A stretch of 64,000 nt of DNA, taken from Myrica gale (lineage: Eukaryota; Streptophyta; Magnoliopsida; Fagales; Myricaceae). Each line of letters starts with the position of its first letter. Positions within the stretch are counted from its first letter, which is position 1. A program made the translations under genes and the position numbers. A model generated the notes under the pieces. That model was given only the letters and a program-made list of their open reading frames with translations, made no database searches and had not been told where the DNA came from. The stretch spans positions 806,001 to 870,000 of the forward strand of contig OZ005614.1 of NCBI GenBank assembly GCA_963930655.1, in the 5' to 3' direction. Positions 24,601 through 37,874 of this stretch are shown one piece after another.

Positions 24601-27600
24601 ATACATAACATTTGAGGGATAAGAACCATGCCGATTATGGTCATCCCATCTTTGTGTTGCGGGATGATTACTTATTTGCCTAGAATTACTGCTGACCAGG
24701 CTTGCTCGGCGTCGCATGTCTGTGCTTATATCCTGCACTTCAGTGGACATTGAAGTAACAGAAGAAACATCAAGCAGATTATTTCCACTTCGCGAGGCCA
24801 TTGTAGAGACATTGTCCCTCAAGTTACTATGATGCAGAGTAGGCTGTTTAAAACAGTCAGTTAGTGGAAAAGAATCATGAATCACAGATGACTGAGCAAC
24901 AGTTGACCAGTTGTCATTCAATCTACTGTGATCTGGAAAGGAGGAAGAAAATTCTGAATTTAAAGAAGCCACAGAAACAGAGGACCCATTTCCATATCCT
25001 TTACCACCTTGAACTGCTCGAGGGTTTTGTTCTAACATCAAGGTATTTTTTGTGACATCAAGAGGATTGATCGAGCTAGCAATGGCTATTTTTGCATCAG
25101 GCAGGCCACCAGAAACGGGGAAACCTGCTGTATTATCAATAGCACTGGAGAGGTCTCTGACATTGATGATGCCTTTAATATGTTGTAGTTGATCGAGTTC
25201 TAGTGCTGTCGGCATTCCTTGAAGTACATTCCCATTATGGTTTCCAGGAAGTATGACCTGCTGGGAGTTAACCTGAGCAACAGTAGAGCTGCTTTCGTTT
25301 CGTGCATGACCCAGTGGAGTCAGTCCTGAAGAAGTAAGGCCACACATACCCAGACCAGCAGGTGTGTTCAATCTACCAAACAACCCACTAGGTGGTACGG
25401 ATCTGAAAGTAGTGTTATGAAATTGCGCCGGTCCAGTCAATGTGTGGAAATTTTCAATTCCATTCAGAGAACCCATTCGCAAATAGGAAGAATCTGTACC
25501 GCCTAAGGCAGCAGCCATATTAGCTTGCTGGTTTACCATACTGTTCAGCCTTTTAAGATAAAGCCTATATTTCTGCAAGAAAACAGTAAAATAGTAAGCT
25601 TCCTAGAATCAAAAAGTTTAGATCATACTGAACTGAGAAAAGAAAAATCAGATTCTATACCTGAAGATGGCTTGCTACATTTTCTCTTGTAAGCTTCTCA
25701 ACATTCATCAGATCTAGAATTTTTTTAGGTACGGCTTCTGCATCCAAATTGGGATTAAGATAAAAGAATTTAATGAGGAAAGGCTCCACACAGAAACATT
25801 AGTATTAGAATGATAAGTACGACAGACTAGACATGATCCTAATTAAAGGGTAGAATGGTTTTGAAAGGGGAAAGGGTGTAACATTCCAACCCGAATAGCA
25901 GGGCTATTTATGTCTTTTTATTATTGGTTATTCTTAAATTTTGAATTTCCGTAATCTCTATTTTTTGGTATTTAAAGAGGTGTTAAATGAGTATTTTTTT
26001 TGTCCAAAATGTGAAGAGATAAAGAGATAGAGATGTTTGAATTTAAAAGTTGAGGAGATATAGGCTTATTCTAGTGGATTTAAACTCCACTCAATAGAAG
26101 TCTTTTATTTCTTACTCTAAGATTTAATGGGCTTAAAAGACCTTTTATGGCCTCAAAACTCAAAAGAAAAAGGCTCAAGCTTTGTTATACCAAGTCAGCC
26201 TATTAAAAACCAACAAAAATCTAACCTAGCATGTCTTTGAGATCTTATTTGCTACAACCTTGAACAATTCCGAAAATCCTAGTTTTATCTTTAAATACCA
26301 GATTTTCTTTAAATAGCACCCTGAAGTAAAGAAGATAGCTGCGGCCTCTCAAGTCCTATCGCTAGTCTTTCAAGACTCAGAAATCATATTCTTCCTCCAC
26401 CTAAATCAATTTCTCATTCCCTTATTAAGATCATATCAAATTTTCAACTTTTGGCTTTCTATCGGAAATTGGGATCAAGTGCAAGAGAGATTTTCTTGCA
26501 CAAGAGCTATTATTTTCACTCCATAAAGCCTTTCTTGTTTTCCTCCTCAAATTACATTGAAAATGCAATCCAGTAAACCCCTCTCTTTCCCTAACTCATG
26601 ATTATCATTGATTGATTGAATGTTGATTGTTTTGGCCTTATGACTGAATGTGTAATGATATCATTACTAAAGTGCGGAGGCAGCCATCTAATATGGTACA
26701 CTGGAATTGGCTCGCTCAAGTACACCACTGTTTATTGAGTGATGTCCATATCTTAGACGCGACTCTACTCATATGGCCACGGAAATGGAGTCGAGATCAC
26801 AAGGATCGCCAACCACAGTTTTCAAGTTTTGTTTACAATTTGCATGTGAATGTAAGTATATTTGAAGATGAAGATGCAAGTGACTTTTATTAAAAATGTT
26901 TTATTTTTTTTTGATGACGAGGAAATTCTCCAAAGCCGGACCCTTTTGGCCCAACCCTGAAGTACAAACCCCGGCCCACTGGACCGACCCCACAGCCCAG
27001 GGAGCAGATAAGTCAAGGGCGATAATGGGGATGTTGGGGCTCGAACTTGGGACATGTTAGAACCCAAGCCGAAGCCTTACCACCACACCAAACCCTTGGG
27101 GGTTTAAAAAAAAAATGTTTTATAAATATTTTAAAAGAAGCTTTATCCAAACTATATTCTTACTGCTTGATGTATTGCTCATTGGGTAATAGAAAATAGA
27201 AAGGAATCTTGTCTAGACTATCTTAACATGACTTTCCTAACCCTATTCGGGGATGAGGTGTTACAAATGGGGGCGGGGGAAGGAAGGACAAGAACAGAGT
27301 TTGTTAATTTAATGACAAGATAAGGACTTACTGTCAATGCCCAATTGATGAACAGCAGCAACAAACTTGCGATGCAGCTCAACAGACCAAACAACCCGAG
27401 GCTTCTTCTGAGTTGATGGGTCATCGTTCTCATTTTCTTCATGCTCCTCATCATCATCCTCATTCTGATCCTTTCTTTTTTTATTGAGCTTCCCATCATG
27501 ATCCGAATGTGACCCAGCTCCTGAGTCTCCTTCACCAATGGCAGAACGAGGCTTGTCTTGGTTGGCAGAATTATTCGAGTCTTTGGAATCAAACTTCTTT

Positions 27601-28998
27601 CTCCTGATTACATGTTGCCAGATGTTCTTCAGCTCCTCAATTCGAACAGGTTTCAGTAAATAATCACAAGCACCATGGGTAATTCCCTTCATCACAAGCT
27701 TGGGATCACCATTTGCGGACAACACTACAACCATTAAACATTTTATGAGCAAAATTACACCAGGTGAAGTAATCAGCTGCTGCAGACGGTGCCACAATCT
27801 TGTGACAAACACAAAGACTACCATAACACTGCATGGTGTTTTTCGAAAAATTCCGCAGTCTCTCAAACTGTAGGGGATTTTGGGAATGCAAAAATCAATT
27901 TTTTTTTACAAAGGTAAGACGAAGTTAACCCAATCAATTTGGTTTTAATGTACAATACATTTTTGGTTATAAATAAAACCGTAGTAAATTTTTGTTTGCA
28001 ATAATTAATGCGTCATTGAAGAGTGGCAAAAGCCAGAGAAAGGTGTCCTGTCCTAGCTTACTTATGACAGGTAGGTCCATCTCCAGACCCACAAGCTCAA
28101 GCAGCTTAAAACCATCCATGTCTGGCATATGAACATCACTGATGACGACGTCAAACTTGTTCTTGTTTTCTCTCAACAACTTCAACGCTGTGATTGCTTG
28201 ATTAGTTGTCGTAACTGCAAAATCAAAACTCAAAATGAAATTCCTCCAAGTTTCTAAACAGAAAAAGAAACACTTTCTCAAATTTTCAAAAGCTACAGAG
28301 ACAACCGAAATGAATCAACTAACCCATAGTCCAACCAAGAACATAGTCCAATAATATGACAGTAGCCTAGATAAATTATGAACTTAAGAATAAGATTTGA
28401 ACAGCAATGAGACCCCTTTGCTGAAAATGAGTATAGAAAAACAACAAGATTTGAACATAAATGACGACCCATTAACAGAGTACCCTGAAATGCAATGAAG
28501 CCGAGTTCGAGATGAGGAACAATTCATTCGAAAATAGTCCCGAAGTAAAAATAGAGAGAGTACAAATGTCTGAACTCCACTCTTTCCAAATCAGGAATTA
28601 AAGAACGAATCTATAAAGGGCAGAAATTTTAGAACTCGTCTCCATAAACAAAGAAACATAATCTAATCAACCATATAAGAAAATTTTCAACATAAAAACA
28701 AAGGGTGGAGGTCATACAGAGATTCAATAGCCTACCATATAGCAACTAGAAAAGAAACAGCTTGTTTTACAAAAAATCTATAACGAATCAAAAATCCAGG
28801 AACCCATATCAAAAACTGATAAACGAACGCAAAGGAAGGAAGGAAGGGGGGAAGCACAAGAAACAAACCGTGATATTGGCATCGACGAAGCAGGTTCTCC
28901 AAGAAAAAGAGGCAAGTGGGGTCATCGTCTACGGCGAGCACGCGCAGTCCAATAGGAAACTGATCTCTGGGGTCATCCATTATAGGCTCAACGGTCAT
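21669..28998 (-). CDS. ARR12: Type-B two-component response regulator (ARR12-like)
   Basis: A nuclear transcription factor that receives phosphate from the cytokinin His-to-Asp relay and activates cytokinin-response genes. Six exons read on the minus strand: 28998-28869, 28214-28062, 27724-27332, 25737-25661, 25572-24319 and 21740-21669, keeping one frame of 692 residues. The receiver domain covers about 18-135, with the acidic DDD triplet at 24-26, phospho-acceptor Asp70 in [11 protein letters not shown] and Lys119 in LLKPVR. An acidic linker and lysine-rich run precede the GARP DNA-binding domain (about 201-260: [47 protein letters not shown]). The long Gln/Asn/Ser-rich C-terminus suits transactivation. 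The last 23 codons ([21 protein letters not shown]) come from an exon 2.6 kb away and match the conserved type-B tail. VHQLGID replaces the more usual VNQLGID. Assignment to ARR12 rather than ARR10 is tentative. Confidence 0.92.
23291..23470. mobile_element. AT-rich MITE in the last ARR intron
   Basis: The termini are inverted: 'gtgtttgcattccaaaattt' at the left matches the complement of 'aaattttggtgtgcaaacac' at the right. The 180-bp body is AT-rich, non-coding and has short internal repeats ('gagattattt'). A similar body sequence occurs at about 33680-33810. No clear target duplication. Confidence 0.65.
25877..27265. mobile_element. 1.39-kb element with TGTAACA terminal inverted repeats in an ARR intron
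   Basis: The left end 'tgtaacattccaacccgaatag' matches the complement of the right end 'ctattcggggatgaggtgttaca' over about 24 bases. The inside has no recognisable protein and carries a nested SINE (26905-27110), so the host element is older than that SINE. TGTAACA ends also occur on LTRs, so two opposed LTR ends are an alternative. No convincing target duplication. Confidence 0.5.
26905..27110 (-). mobile_element. SINE with 13-bp target-site duplication
   Basis: Read on the minus strand, the element has an A box in 'ggtgtggtggtaaggc' and a B box 'gttcgagcccc', then ends in a poly-A run (poly-T at 26904-26912 on the plus strand). It is flanked by perfect direct repeats 'aaaaatgttttat' at 26892-26904 and 27111-27123. 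This is the full signature of a retroposed tRNA-derived SINE. Confidence 0.85.
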
Positions 28999-29280
28999 TT
29001 TCTTGAAGAAGACTGCTTGAGAACAAGAGAAATGGAAAAAGACCAGGGCAAGAGTATAGCGGGTGTTCCCTGGCAATGAACAAACCCAGAATCCCAGTAA
29101 AAAAGAGAAAATGATTTGCAGAATTATGGAATGGTATAAGACAAATTTGGAGACAGCGCGGAAGAGAGAGAAACTCTCAGTAAAAGAGGCAACGTGCGAC
29201 TGCCGAAAGAGAGAGAATAATTTACAGAAAAAAAAAATCAAGAAAAAAAAACTCAGAAAATATATTTGACTCTGAACGTA

Positions 29281-32200
29281 GAGGGAGAGGTTCTATAGCG
29301 TGCAATTCACGCGCGATTCCTGACAATTGTTTTTCATAGCTACCTTAATTTGACAATATTTCTATATTAATTGTTTATTAAAGAGAATCTTATACGAATC
29401 TCAACCATATTTATATAGAATGATCATTTCACACTTCATAGAATATTACCAGTTTAGTACATACCTACTTTGCAAATAAAAAAATTATTACATTATTTTT
29501 ACCAATCAAATTAAGCAATTCCCCCTCTCATCTTGAGTTCGTTAAACATTTTTCCCTTTTTCTTTTTTTTTAGATTTTAAAAAATAAAATCCCCACCCAT
29601 CTATCAAATTAAAATAGTGGCGTTTGTGGTTTAGGTCCCCGTACAGATTACAAAAGACAGAATTTTCATATTTCCCGATAGATTAATATATATTGCTGCC
29701 ATTCAAGACTTCTATTTCAGTTTCTATGTTTGATTTAGTTTTCAAAACAGTTTTTATTTTTATATGTTTTGGAAGTAGTATAGATTCTCTTGGGATTGAT
29801 GAAAAATTAGTTAAAATTTGTAAAAAGTTATTGAGATTGATGAAAATATATTAAAATTAATAAAAAAATTATTGGGATTGGTGACAATATATTAGAATTG
29901 ATGAAAATATGAGTAAAAAATTTCTAAGAACTTAAACAAACATAACCTTCATATTCCGCGTTTTAATACCTTCTTTCTTTCTTCAAGTTGATAGGCGAAT
30001 TTGAGTCCATACACAGTCTGAGGACAAAGGCCATCTAAAAACAAAAAATATAGAATGCCCCGTATCAAGTGAGACAAACATATATATTCAACTTTCAAAG
30101 TGGTCTACATTTTATTTTATTTTTACAAAAAAAAAGACTATATTCTATTTTATCTATATTTTAAAAAAAAACATGTCATCCATTTTTTCTATTGGTCAAT
30201 GTACCTTATTTCTTGGAGTCTTATATGGTATTCAGAAAGAGGTCCTTTTCAAAAATTTATTTAGGAATTAGGAGTCTGTTTATTCGGATTTGAAATGCCA
30301 AACATGTTTGATCATCGCATTTTCTTTCCTTGTAGGTCAGCTTTAGCAATGCTTTCTTTTCTTTAAACAAATGGTTACCGGGGTTGGTTGAGACCACGGG
30401 AAAGGCTTTTTTCGGTGGATTGCAGAAACCACGCCCAAGCGTGCTTTGTCTTCTGATAATGCACAAACACAAGTAACCAGCCTTTGCCAACTTTTTCTCT
30501 GCCTAAACTGATTCCTTTTCAGTTTTGGGACTTTTTAAGCTTCATCTTGTGGGGTTTAAAGTCCTTTTTTTGCTTTTATTAGAGTCTTAAACCTCTAAAG
30601 ATAAAGTCCAAATACAATCCCAATAAAGAGAGGATTTTGAAAAACCCAAAAATTTCCCTCCTGCTTGACCATCCAAAAAAAAAACGAAAGAACAAGACCT
30701 CCAAGCAAAAGTGATCAGCCATTTTGAGCATTACTAATTTCATGCCCAATGGGATCAGGAAACGAGCGATTCATTATTTTCTCGGAAACAGGCCTGCACT
30801 TAATGGAGCTAAGGTCTAATATAAGTTGCCAAGAAAAGCTATTGCAATGGCAGTAAGGGCCAGTCCAACTCTTGCTAGAGGTGCACCATGAAGGGGAGAG
30901 CCACTTTGTGAGGTGATACAAGTAGTGACACTTATAAGAAGGATACCATAACATGGGAGCATATGGAAGAAAGATACAATATGCATCTAAGTGATAATAT
31001 ATCGTCCTGCACCAGCATTGCCAATAAGACTTCTATGCAATAAAATGAGAAAAACAAGAAAAAGAACTTTTGAGTCCTACGCTTGTTATAAGGGACGAAT
31101 TAGACTTATTTTTTAAAATTTAAAGTACAAAATCGTGTCACCTCATGTAATAAAAGAGAGCTAACAGAATGTGTTTTGTTCCTTAAATTTGAAAAAACAA
31201 ATCTAGTGTCACCTCATTTTTTGTCCCTTGAATTTTAAAAAATAAACCTATGACATGTTTGTTTTTAAAAAAATTTAAGAATTTTAATAATAGTGTGAAT
31301 ATTTAAGTGATGTTTAAGTTTTTATTGACATGTGTGCAAAAGCTGTTGAGTTGTATTGATGTGTAAGAAAAATAATATTAAGTAGTATTGATATGCGTGT
31401 AAAAGTAATGTTAAGAATATAAATTTAAAAAGTTATATTCAAATTCTAAAATTTGTAGACAAACGAACATGCCCCTAGATTATCCTTATAATGGATTTTT
31501 ACTGAATATTTTTCATGAAATGGATTACTCAACAACAATCCTCTTTTCATCTAATTTATTGTTGGTCTTATATATGGAGCTGTGCTTCTCAAATTTTTCA
31601 TTGTCCCTCCTGTACAGGGACATACGGATGAATAATACTTTATATATACACTTCTAATCACTGCCATGAACTTTAATCTTCCTCATATTGCTCAAAAATC
31701 GATATTCTATGATGAATAAAGAAAAAGTTACAGGTTCTAATCTGTGACAGACAAGAAACTCCAGGAAACAGGTGTTCCAGTACTTCATTGAATAAGATAG
31801 GTCGTAGTCACAAGTGGAAGTGGTAGAAACAAACCCAGCCACGTTCCAAAAGTTGGTGGCGAAAGTACGATTATGACTAGTAAAAGCCAACTGCTTCAGG
31901 AAAAACTTAGCGAATCAGCATATAGTTGAATGCCCATTATTTTTGTGTGCCCGTGAGTGGGAAAATAACTAAAGCGACCATATATGCATGTGCAGTTTCC
32001 AGACATGGTGCGGAATAAAGTAATTAATTACATCATCTAATTATGTGACATACCTAATTTTATGTATTAAGGAGTGCTTATCCCTTGGTTCCCTTCAAAA
32101 TGACAAAATAGGTCCAAGGGAGCTTTAACCTCATGACTATATATTATATTATATATCAGTACTGCTCATCTATCTCATTTCTTTATCATAATTTCATCAC

Positions 32201-34120
32201 CCACTTAGCTACCACTGGGTCGTTTTTTAACCACGTCAACTGGCCAGCTTCTTATAACTTAAATCTTATTGTTCTCCTAGCTAGCTTACATATAAGATCG
32301 CATTTAAAGCAAAAACAAGCAGGAATTATTGACTTTTTCTAAAGGGTTGGACTCCTATATAGCTCATCATTGGATGGCCTCGATGAGGAACTTTGAAAAG
32401 GAAAATATGGAAAAGGGTCCTCAGCACTCAGCGAAGGATGCTTCTAATGGTGTCAACCTTTGTGGGGGGAGCAATTTTTTAACCCAAATGCTTGTTGATG
32501 TGAAGTAACTAACTACTGAAGTTGGTCCTGAGTCCAGACAAGATCCCAATAAACTTAATGTTGATGAAGATCGATCTTAAATCATAATCATTAACTGCCC
32601 ATTATCGTCCAGAAGGGCCTTGGGTGTCAATCTTGCATGATAATCACTACTTCTCTTCAATAACATGTATTACACGTACTGTGGGTTGTGTAAATAATAT
32701 ACAATATCTAGAAGATCATTCATGTCGGGTGGAAAATCTTTTAAGATTCATTGCTTTTTGGAGTCACATGGGTTCCTCTTTGGCATGACTCAAGGTGATA
32801 GGGTTTTTTTTTTTTTTTGGGGGGGGGGGGGAACAGGGTACCGTCAACTTTGATAAAAATGCTGATGCATATTGCATGCTCGAGTCTAGCTAATGCTGTC
32901 TCCCATGAGGGATATATGCCAACAATATAAAAACATATTTAGTGGATTCCTGTGATCTTCCTTTTCCCTTTCATATATATCTCGAGATCTTCCTCCACAA
33001 ACAAGGCTGGCCATATTTGGCTCCACAGAGCGAACGAGAGAGAGAGAGAGAGTTGAGCAATGGGTATTGACGACGACCCACCATCAATTATTACCCTCAA
33101 GTCAATGCAATAATTGCCGGTTATAAGCAAACCGAGGCATGCACTCGAACGTACACAACAAAAGCGCTGCATGAGATTGGGCCTTAAAGGAAGTTTCTGG
33201 CTAGAGCCCTCGTCGATAATTCGAACGACCACAAATATGACGTAAGCCAATCCATTTGCTTTGGGCAGGAGAAGTGGCTGTGGGTTTGGGACAGGCCCAG
33301 ATGCTCTGTAAAGGAGTGTGGATTGTTGAGACGGGCTGGGGTGATAATACTTGTTGTCTGCTAACTGACGAGGGGCCGGAATATTAGATGAAATTGGGTT
33401 GGGTCAAGCCCTTTGAAACAGACAAAAGGCCCATTGGTACTGGACCAAACACATACTGCAGAAACATGAAGTAACAACGTGATTGCACAAATGCAATCTC
33501 TTCGTGCCAAATATTTTTCCTTAAAGAATTGTTTTGATTTACAGTACGAAATCAATTCTTAATTATTGAATTCAAATCTCAGTATTTTCTCTTGAAATCT
33601 ATATAAATTTTGGGAATATCGTCAAAACTGAGATGAAACAGAGGTTTTTTTTATTGATTTTTGAGAGAAAATAGTAGAAAAAGTATAATTTTATAGGAGT
33701 TAAGTGAAAAATGAAGAGATAAATGATTTGAGTGAATTGTTTATGTTTATTGTAATGAAAATAGATGATTTTAAAGATTGAAGAGATATTATTTGAACTT
33801 AGACTAAAATTTATCTGCAAACCTCAACTCTTTCTTAAAAAAAAGAAAGAAAAAAGGCAAAGTCTTTCTTCAACAAAAAAAAAAAGGTCATTTACATAAT
33901 TACTTATAAATTAACTGGTTGATGACTCTTCACGGGCAAAGTTGTTCGCGACATTGAAATATTACGTGTAAGATAAGATAGTAATTATACTTAGGTTCTG
34001 CGCATTGGAAATAGATTTTTTTGATGCAAAAGTCTTATTAGTACAACGAGAAGAAAAAGAAAAAAAGAAAATAAAGGAAGGAAATAGATGTTTTGATGCA
34101 TAAGTTCTGTGGGAAGAGTT
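29281..34120. other. Gene-free, AT-rich intergenic region
   Basis: This lies upstream of the ARR gene; the first kilobase should hold its promoter. No open frame resembles a known protein. It contains MITE-like AT-rich blocks (about 29745-29945 and 31254-31471), a T15G13 run (32804-32831) and a (GA)n run (33036-33053). Confidence 0.55.
31254..31471. mobile_element. AT-rich MITE with CATGTTNGTTT ends
   Basis: Ends 'catgtttgttt' and 'aaacgaacatg' are inverted repeats around a T/A-rich non-coding body with repeated 'gtattgatatg'-like words. Related ends appear at 35536-35856 and 51307-51689, defining a family. Confidence 0.55.
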
Positions 34121-34395
34121 AGGCTCATAATCTTACAGTTCTAAGAGGTCCTAATGATAGCTGAGATGTTGTCAACACATTAATGAGTAGTATTAGAGGA
34201 CTGTGATGCATTTTATCTCTCTCTATTTATTAATGTGTTAGTAACATCTCAGTCCTCCAATTCTATTCATTAATATGTTGGTAACGTCTCAGTCATCCGT
34301 TAGGACCTCTTAGGACGGTAAGATTATGACTACTAAGATTATGACTACTAAGTCTTATTAGTACAACAAGAAGAAAAAAAAAAGGAAAACAAAGG
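34031..34395. repeat. MITE-like inverted repeat flanked by direct copies
   Basis: Arms of about 80 bases, starting 'cataatcttac.gt.ctaagaggtcctaa' near 34125 and ending with the inverse 'ttaggacctcttaggacggtaagattatg' near 34328, enclose an inner copy of 'cattaat..gttagtaac.tctcagtcctcc'. On both sides lies 'agtcttattagtacaac.agaagaaaaa' (34031- and 34351-), a direct repeat of at least 50 bases. No coding content. Confidence 0.65.
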
Positions 34396-35216
34396 AAAGA
34401 CGGAGTTCCTTTCCTCACGAAGTAAACAAGATTTTGATATTTTTCAACAATCGGAATTTAACCCCAAAGGAGGATTGTCATATAATACTCTTTATGTCTA
34501 AATCAAATGATATAATTAGCTGCCACGAGGGGGAGAGAGAGAGAGTATTAATCAAGAATATATTTTGCTTGACTACCGGTATGTATCCTGGTTAACGTGG
34601 ATGGAAAGAAAGCGTCCAATACGTTAACAAATAATTGGTGCGATAAATGTGCGTTTAAAGGCTTCTAGAAACAAACAGTATTGATAGATCTTCATCAATA
34701 CTTGGTGACAATTCCTTTGCGGCTAGGCTAGTGATAGTTTGCCCAACACATTGCCTCTGTCCGCGTGGTTTAGCTGGACCAATTATTTGCTCAATTTCAT
34801 AGGCCCGGTTTGGCTTCATGAAATTCGTACAAATTCCAAAAAAAAAAATTAATCTTATCTCGGCGGTGATAGAACGTCTGTTTCCTCACTTTTTTCAATT
34901 TTGAGCTGCAATATTTTGAAAATAGAAAAAAAAAGCTGCAATATTTTGATGTAACTAATAATTTTCCCCTTTTTGGTTAATTATTTTCCCCTTTTTTGGT
35001 TAATTAGAACTTAAATTATTATATTTAAATATAACACTCATAAACTACTCATTATTAACATATTGCCCATTTATTTATTTTTTCATCAAATTAAATAAAA
35101 AAAAATATCTTAAAAAATGACAATTATAGCTTTAAATATAACTCTCAAGTACCGAGAAGAAGCAGATATAAAGATTTACGAAATTAAAATCCTGAATAGT
35201 CAAGTACTGAGACTCG

Positions 35217-35336
35217 CCAATGAGCTATGGCTCAAATGACATTTACTCCTCTATGGAGGGTCCTGAACTGGGGTTCAAAACCCCCCACCCCCACCCCCAC
35301 CCCAGGCACAAGCCTGACTTGCCTAGAAAAAAAAAA
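35217..35336 (+). mobile_element. SINE with perfect 15-bp target-site duplication
   Basis: A box in 'gagctatggctcaaatgac', B box 'ggggttcaaaacccc', a (CCCCCA)n-like stretch, then a poly-A tail. Perfect direct repeats 'aagtactgagactcg' flank it at 35202-35216 and 35337-35351. A young, intact SINE of about 120 bp. Confidence 0.88.
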
Positions 35337-35535
35337 AAGTACTGAGACTCGATTGGTTTTGTCGTGTCTGACTTGTCATGACGTGGCGGGTAAGTTTTGT
35401 TTTTGGTTTTTTCAGACTACTCATGTTATATATTGAAATAAAAAATAAAAAATACAATCTAGAAAAACAAGAAAAAGATCTAAAAATCCCGTGGCGAGTT
35501 TAGAGAAACAGTAAATTGATTTGAAAGGAAGACAT

Positions 35536-35856
35536 AAGGATTATGTTGGTTTTTAAAAAAAATTGTAGGATTTTAGAGAAGTTGTGAATTTTTATGTTGA
35601 ATAGTATTTTATTGGTGTTTGTGTAAAGTGGAGAGAGAAATGATTTGATGTAATTGTTTAATAAAAAAGTATTGGAGTTATGTGAAAAAGTATAGAGAGA
35701 GAAAATTTATGTTGAATAAAAAATTAAAAAATTGTTGGAGATTGTGTAAAATGTATTGGTTTTTGTGTTTGAATGCTGAATGTTGAATATGTTCGGTGGT
35801 AGATTTGTGAATATACTTAGAATCCTGAAAAAAATGTGAAAACGAACATATCCTTG
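35536..35856. mobile_element. AT-rich MITE, AACGAACATATCC end
   Basis: 'aaggattatgttggtttt' at the left mirrors 'aaaacgaacatatccttg' at the right. The body has repeated 'gtgtaaa.tg' and 'tgttgaata' words and no coding potential. Same family as 31254-31471. Confidence 0.6.
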
Positions 35857-37874
35857 TGGCTGACACGAAGCTCAAATCGAGAGGACTTGAAGGTCTTTGG
35901 AAACATGGAAAACCCTGGACAATGAAAGTTTATTGAAATAAAAAACTACCGCACAAGACAGTGTTAACTGCCGCTGATGGACTGACGACAATGTCAGCGG
36001 TCCTGCTCCCTTAGATCACTAATCATGCAATTTCAGCTGTAATTACAAATAACAAAAAAACATACAAGTAAAACTAAGCAAGCTTTAAATAGAGAGACAA
36101 ACACAAACTGGCAAAAGCGTAACATAGGCCATGAAGGTCCGTGGAAACTTTGGCCAGAACGGGATCAAAGATGTTGGCGGCGGAGACAGCGCGTGGTGGT
36201 GGACGGAGCAGATCCACGACATAAAAGGGAGGATAGAAGCCACAGAGGCCAGTTATGGGAAGAGAGGCAGGTGGCTGGGGGCGAAGGAGGTCGTACGCGC
36301 CCCTATAGTAATCGGTGCGTGAGATCCACGAGCATCGTGTGATGCACATGAGTCATCACGTGCCGGTGTCTGTACAACAAAAGTTACTAGAGGCGTAAAT
36401 CTCAGCTTACTAAGACCAACCATGTAGCGCGTGTTTGAAGAAACCAGACAGAAGCCACCAGTCGTCGCTGGTAAGCCACTGTGAGGTTGAGTTGTCTCTT
36501 TGGGAGCATGTCACAATTTTTAATGTAGGGAAGTGAGGGTACTTTGCTGCTTACTTTTTGGGGCATTGAAATGAGAATTGTTTAGAGCCTGTATGGGGAC
36601 AGACATATCTGGCAAAGAGATTTGGTTCAATTAGATTAGAAAAGCAAATGGTACATGAAGTCTGAAGTGCCAGCGAGCTGATAGCTCGATTGGCACCCCT
36701 CCCCTCATGAGGGATCGATTCCGGGGTCGACTCTCGCTACATCAGGCATTTAGGCGGCCAGCTCACCCTCCCCACTTAAAAAAAAAAACATGAAGTCAAA
36801 AGTGAAGGTTTATATATTGCCCAACAAGCCAATGAAAGCGAAATCAAAGCCCACTCGGCAGTCGGCTCATCTACTTTTTTTTTATTTCTTTTCTTTTTTA
36901 ACAAATTATATTGGGCTGTTTGGATCGGGGGGAAAGAAACTGGAATATGCTTATATTAATTACACTACTAAAATACTAGAGATTCTACTTAACTTTAGAG
37001 ATTATGTGGTGTTCGATTAATAGTGCAGCATAATATAGCACTATCATGGCATATGCGGGACTCCTCATCAGCCTCCCCTTGTGCTTGTCGGCCATCTGTT
37101 TCTAATCATGGCATAGGATAAGACAATTACACAAAAAATAAATTATTTTTTATAATTAAAACCTTGTCGTTGTCCTTTTATGTTCATAAACTCAACTAGT
37201 TGTAAAGGAGGGCCATGAAAAAATAAAAAATAAAAAAGAGAGAAGCGAGAGTATCTATGCGTTATAATCATTCAGTAGAGGCATATCCAAAATATGGAAT
37301 AAAGACTTAAGAGAACCTCAAGCACAAAACTGTTCCTTCTTCTTCTTCTTTCTCGATGTAGTTTATTCTGAAGTCGTTGTCATGTTGACTCAGCGCCTAG
37401 TCAAGCTTAGAAGTTAGAGGCAATGACTAAATATTTAATCAACTCAAAATGGAGTGTGATCGATCGAAAGGTTTTATGTACATGAAATCTTAAGGATCCA
37501 CGTTGATTAAGGATGTTGTGGCGTTATAAAATAAGTCTGAATTGGTCAATAATTAGCTTAATATAAGCCTTTGTGGTTCTTTTACATGCTGAAAGCGAGA
37601 TGGGGATCAGTTCTATGATATTAAGATATATTCCCCTCTTGTTATTTATCTTGGTGTAGACGACACTTTCATTAAAACAGTATCAAGAGGGAGTTTGTAT
37701 CAAAATTAACTCTACGATTATCTGATTCTCGGTTCTCTTATAGCATTATTAGCAGCTTCTTCATATTTGGATCTCTACTTTAACCAAAAAGTACACTTCT
37801 ATATTTTAACAACTAATTTTTTAAAAATATCCCCAACCGCTTATCTATTGTAACTATCTACTTTTACTACTTTA
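35857..37874. other. Intergenic region with one SINE
   Basis: No supportable gene. Open frames at 36074-36349 show no family similarity that I recognise. The only clear structure is the SINE at 36670-36787. Confidence 0.5.
36670..36787 (+). mobile_element. SINE with 17-bp near-perfect target duplication
   Basis: The A box lies in 'gagctgatagctcgattggc' and the B box in 'ggggtcgactctcgc'; a poly-A tail closes the element. Flanks 'acatgaagtctgaagtg' (36653-36669) and 'acatgaagtcaaaagtg' (36788-36804) agree at 15 of 17 bases. Confidence 0.85.

Noticed and set aside
28732..29241. 169-codon frame covering the ARR start
   Set aside because: The upstream part is leader sequence and the downstream part is intron; only 28869-28998 is coding by splice phase and homology.
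32804..32831. T15G13 run as a structural or regulatory element
   Set aside because: Such homopolymer junctions are common and error-prone in assemblies; nothing around it supports a function.
35217..36787. Functional tRNA genes suggested by A- and B-box sequences
   Set aside because: The sequences cannot fold into complete cloverleaf acceptor and anticodon arms, and they end in poly-A with target duplications, so they are SINEs.
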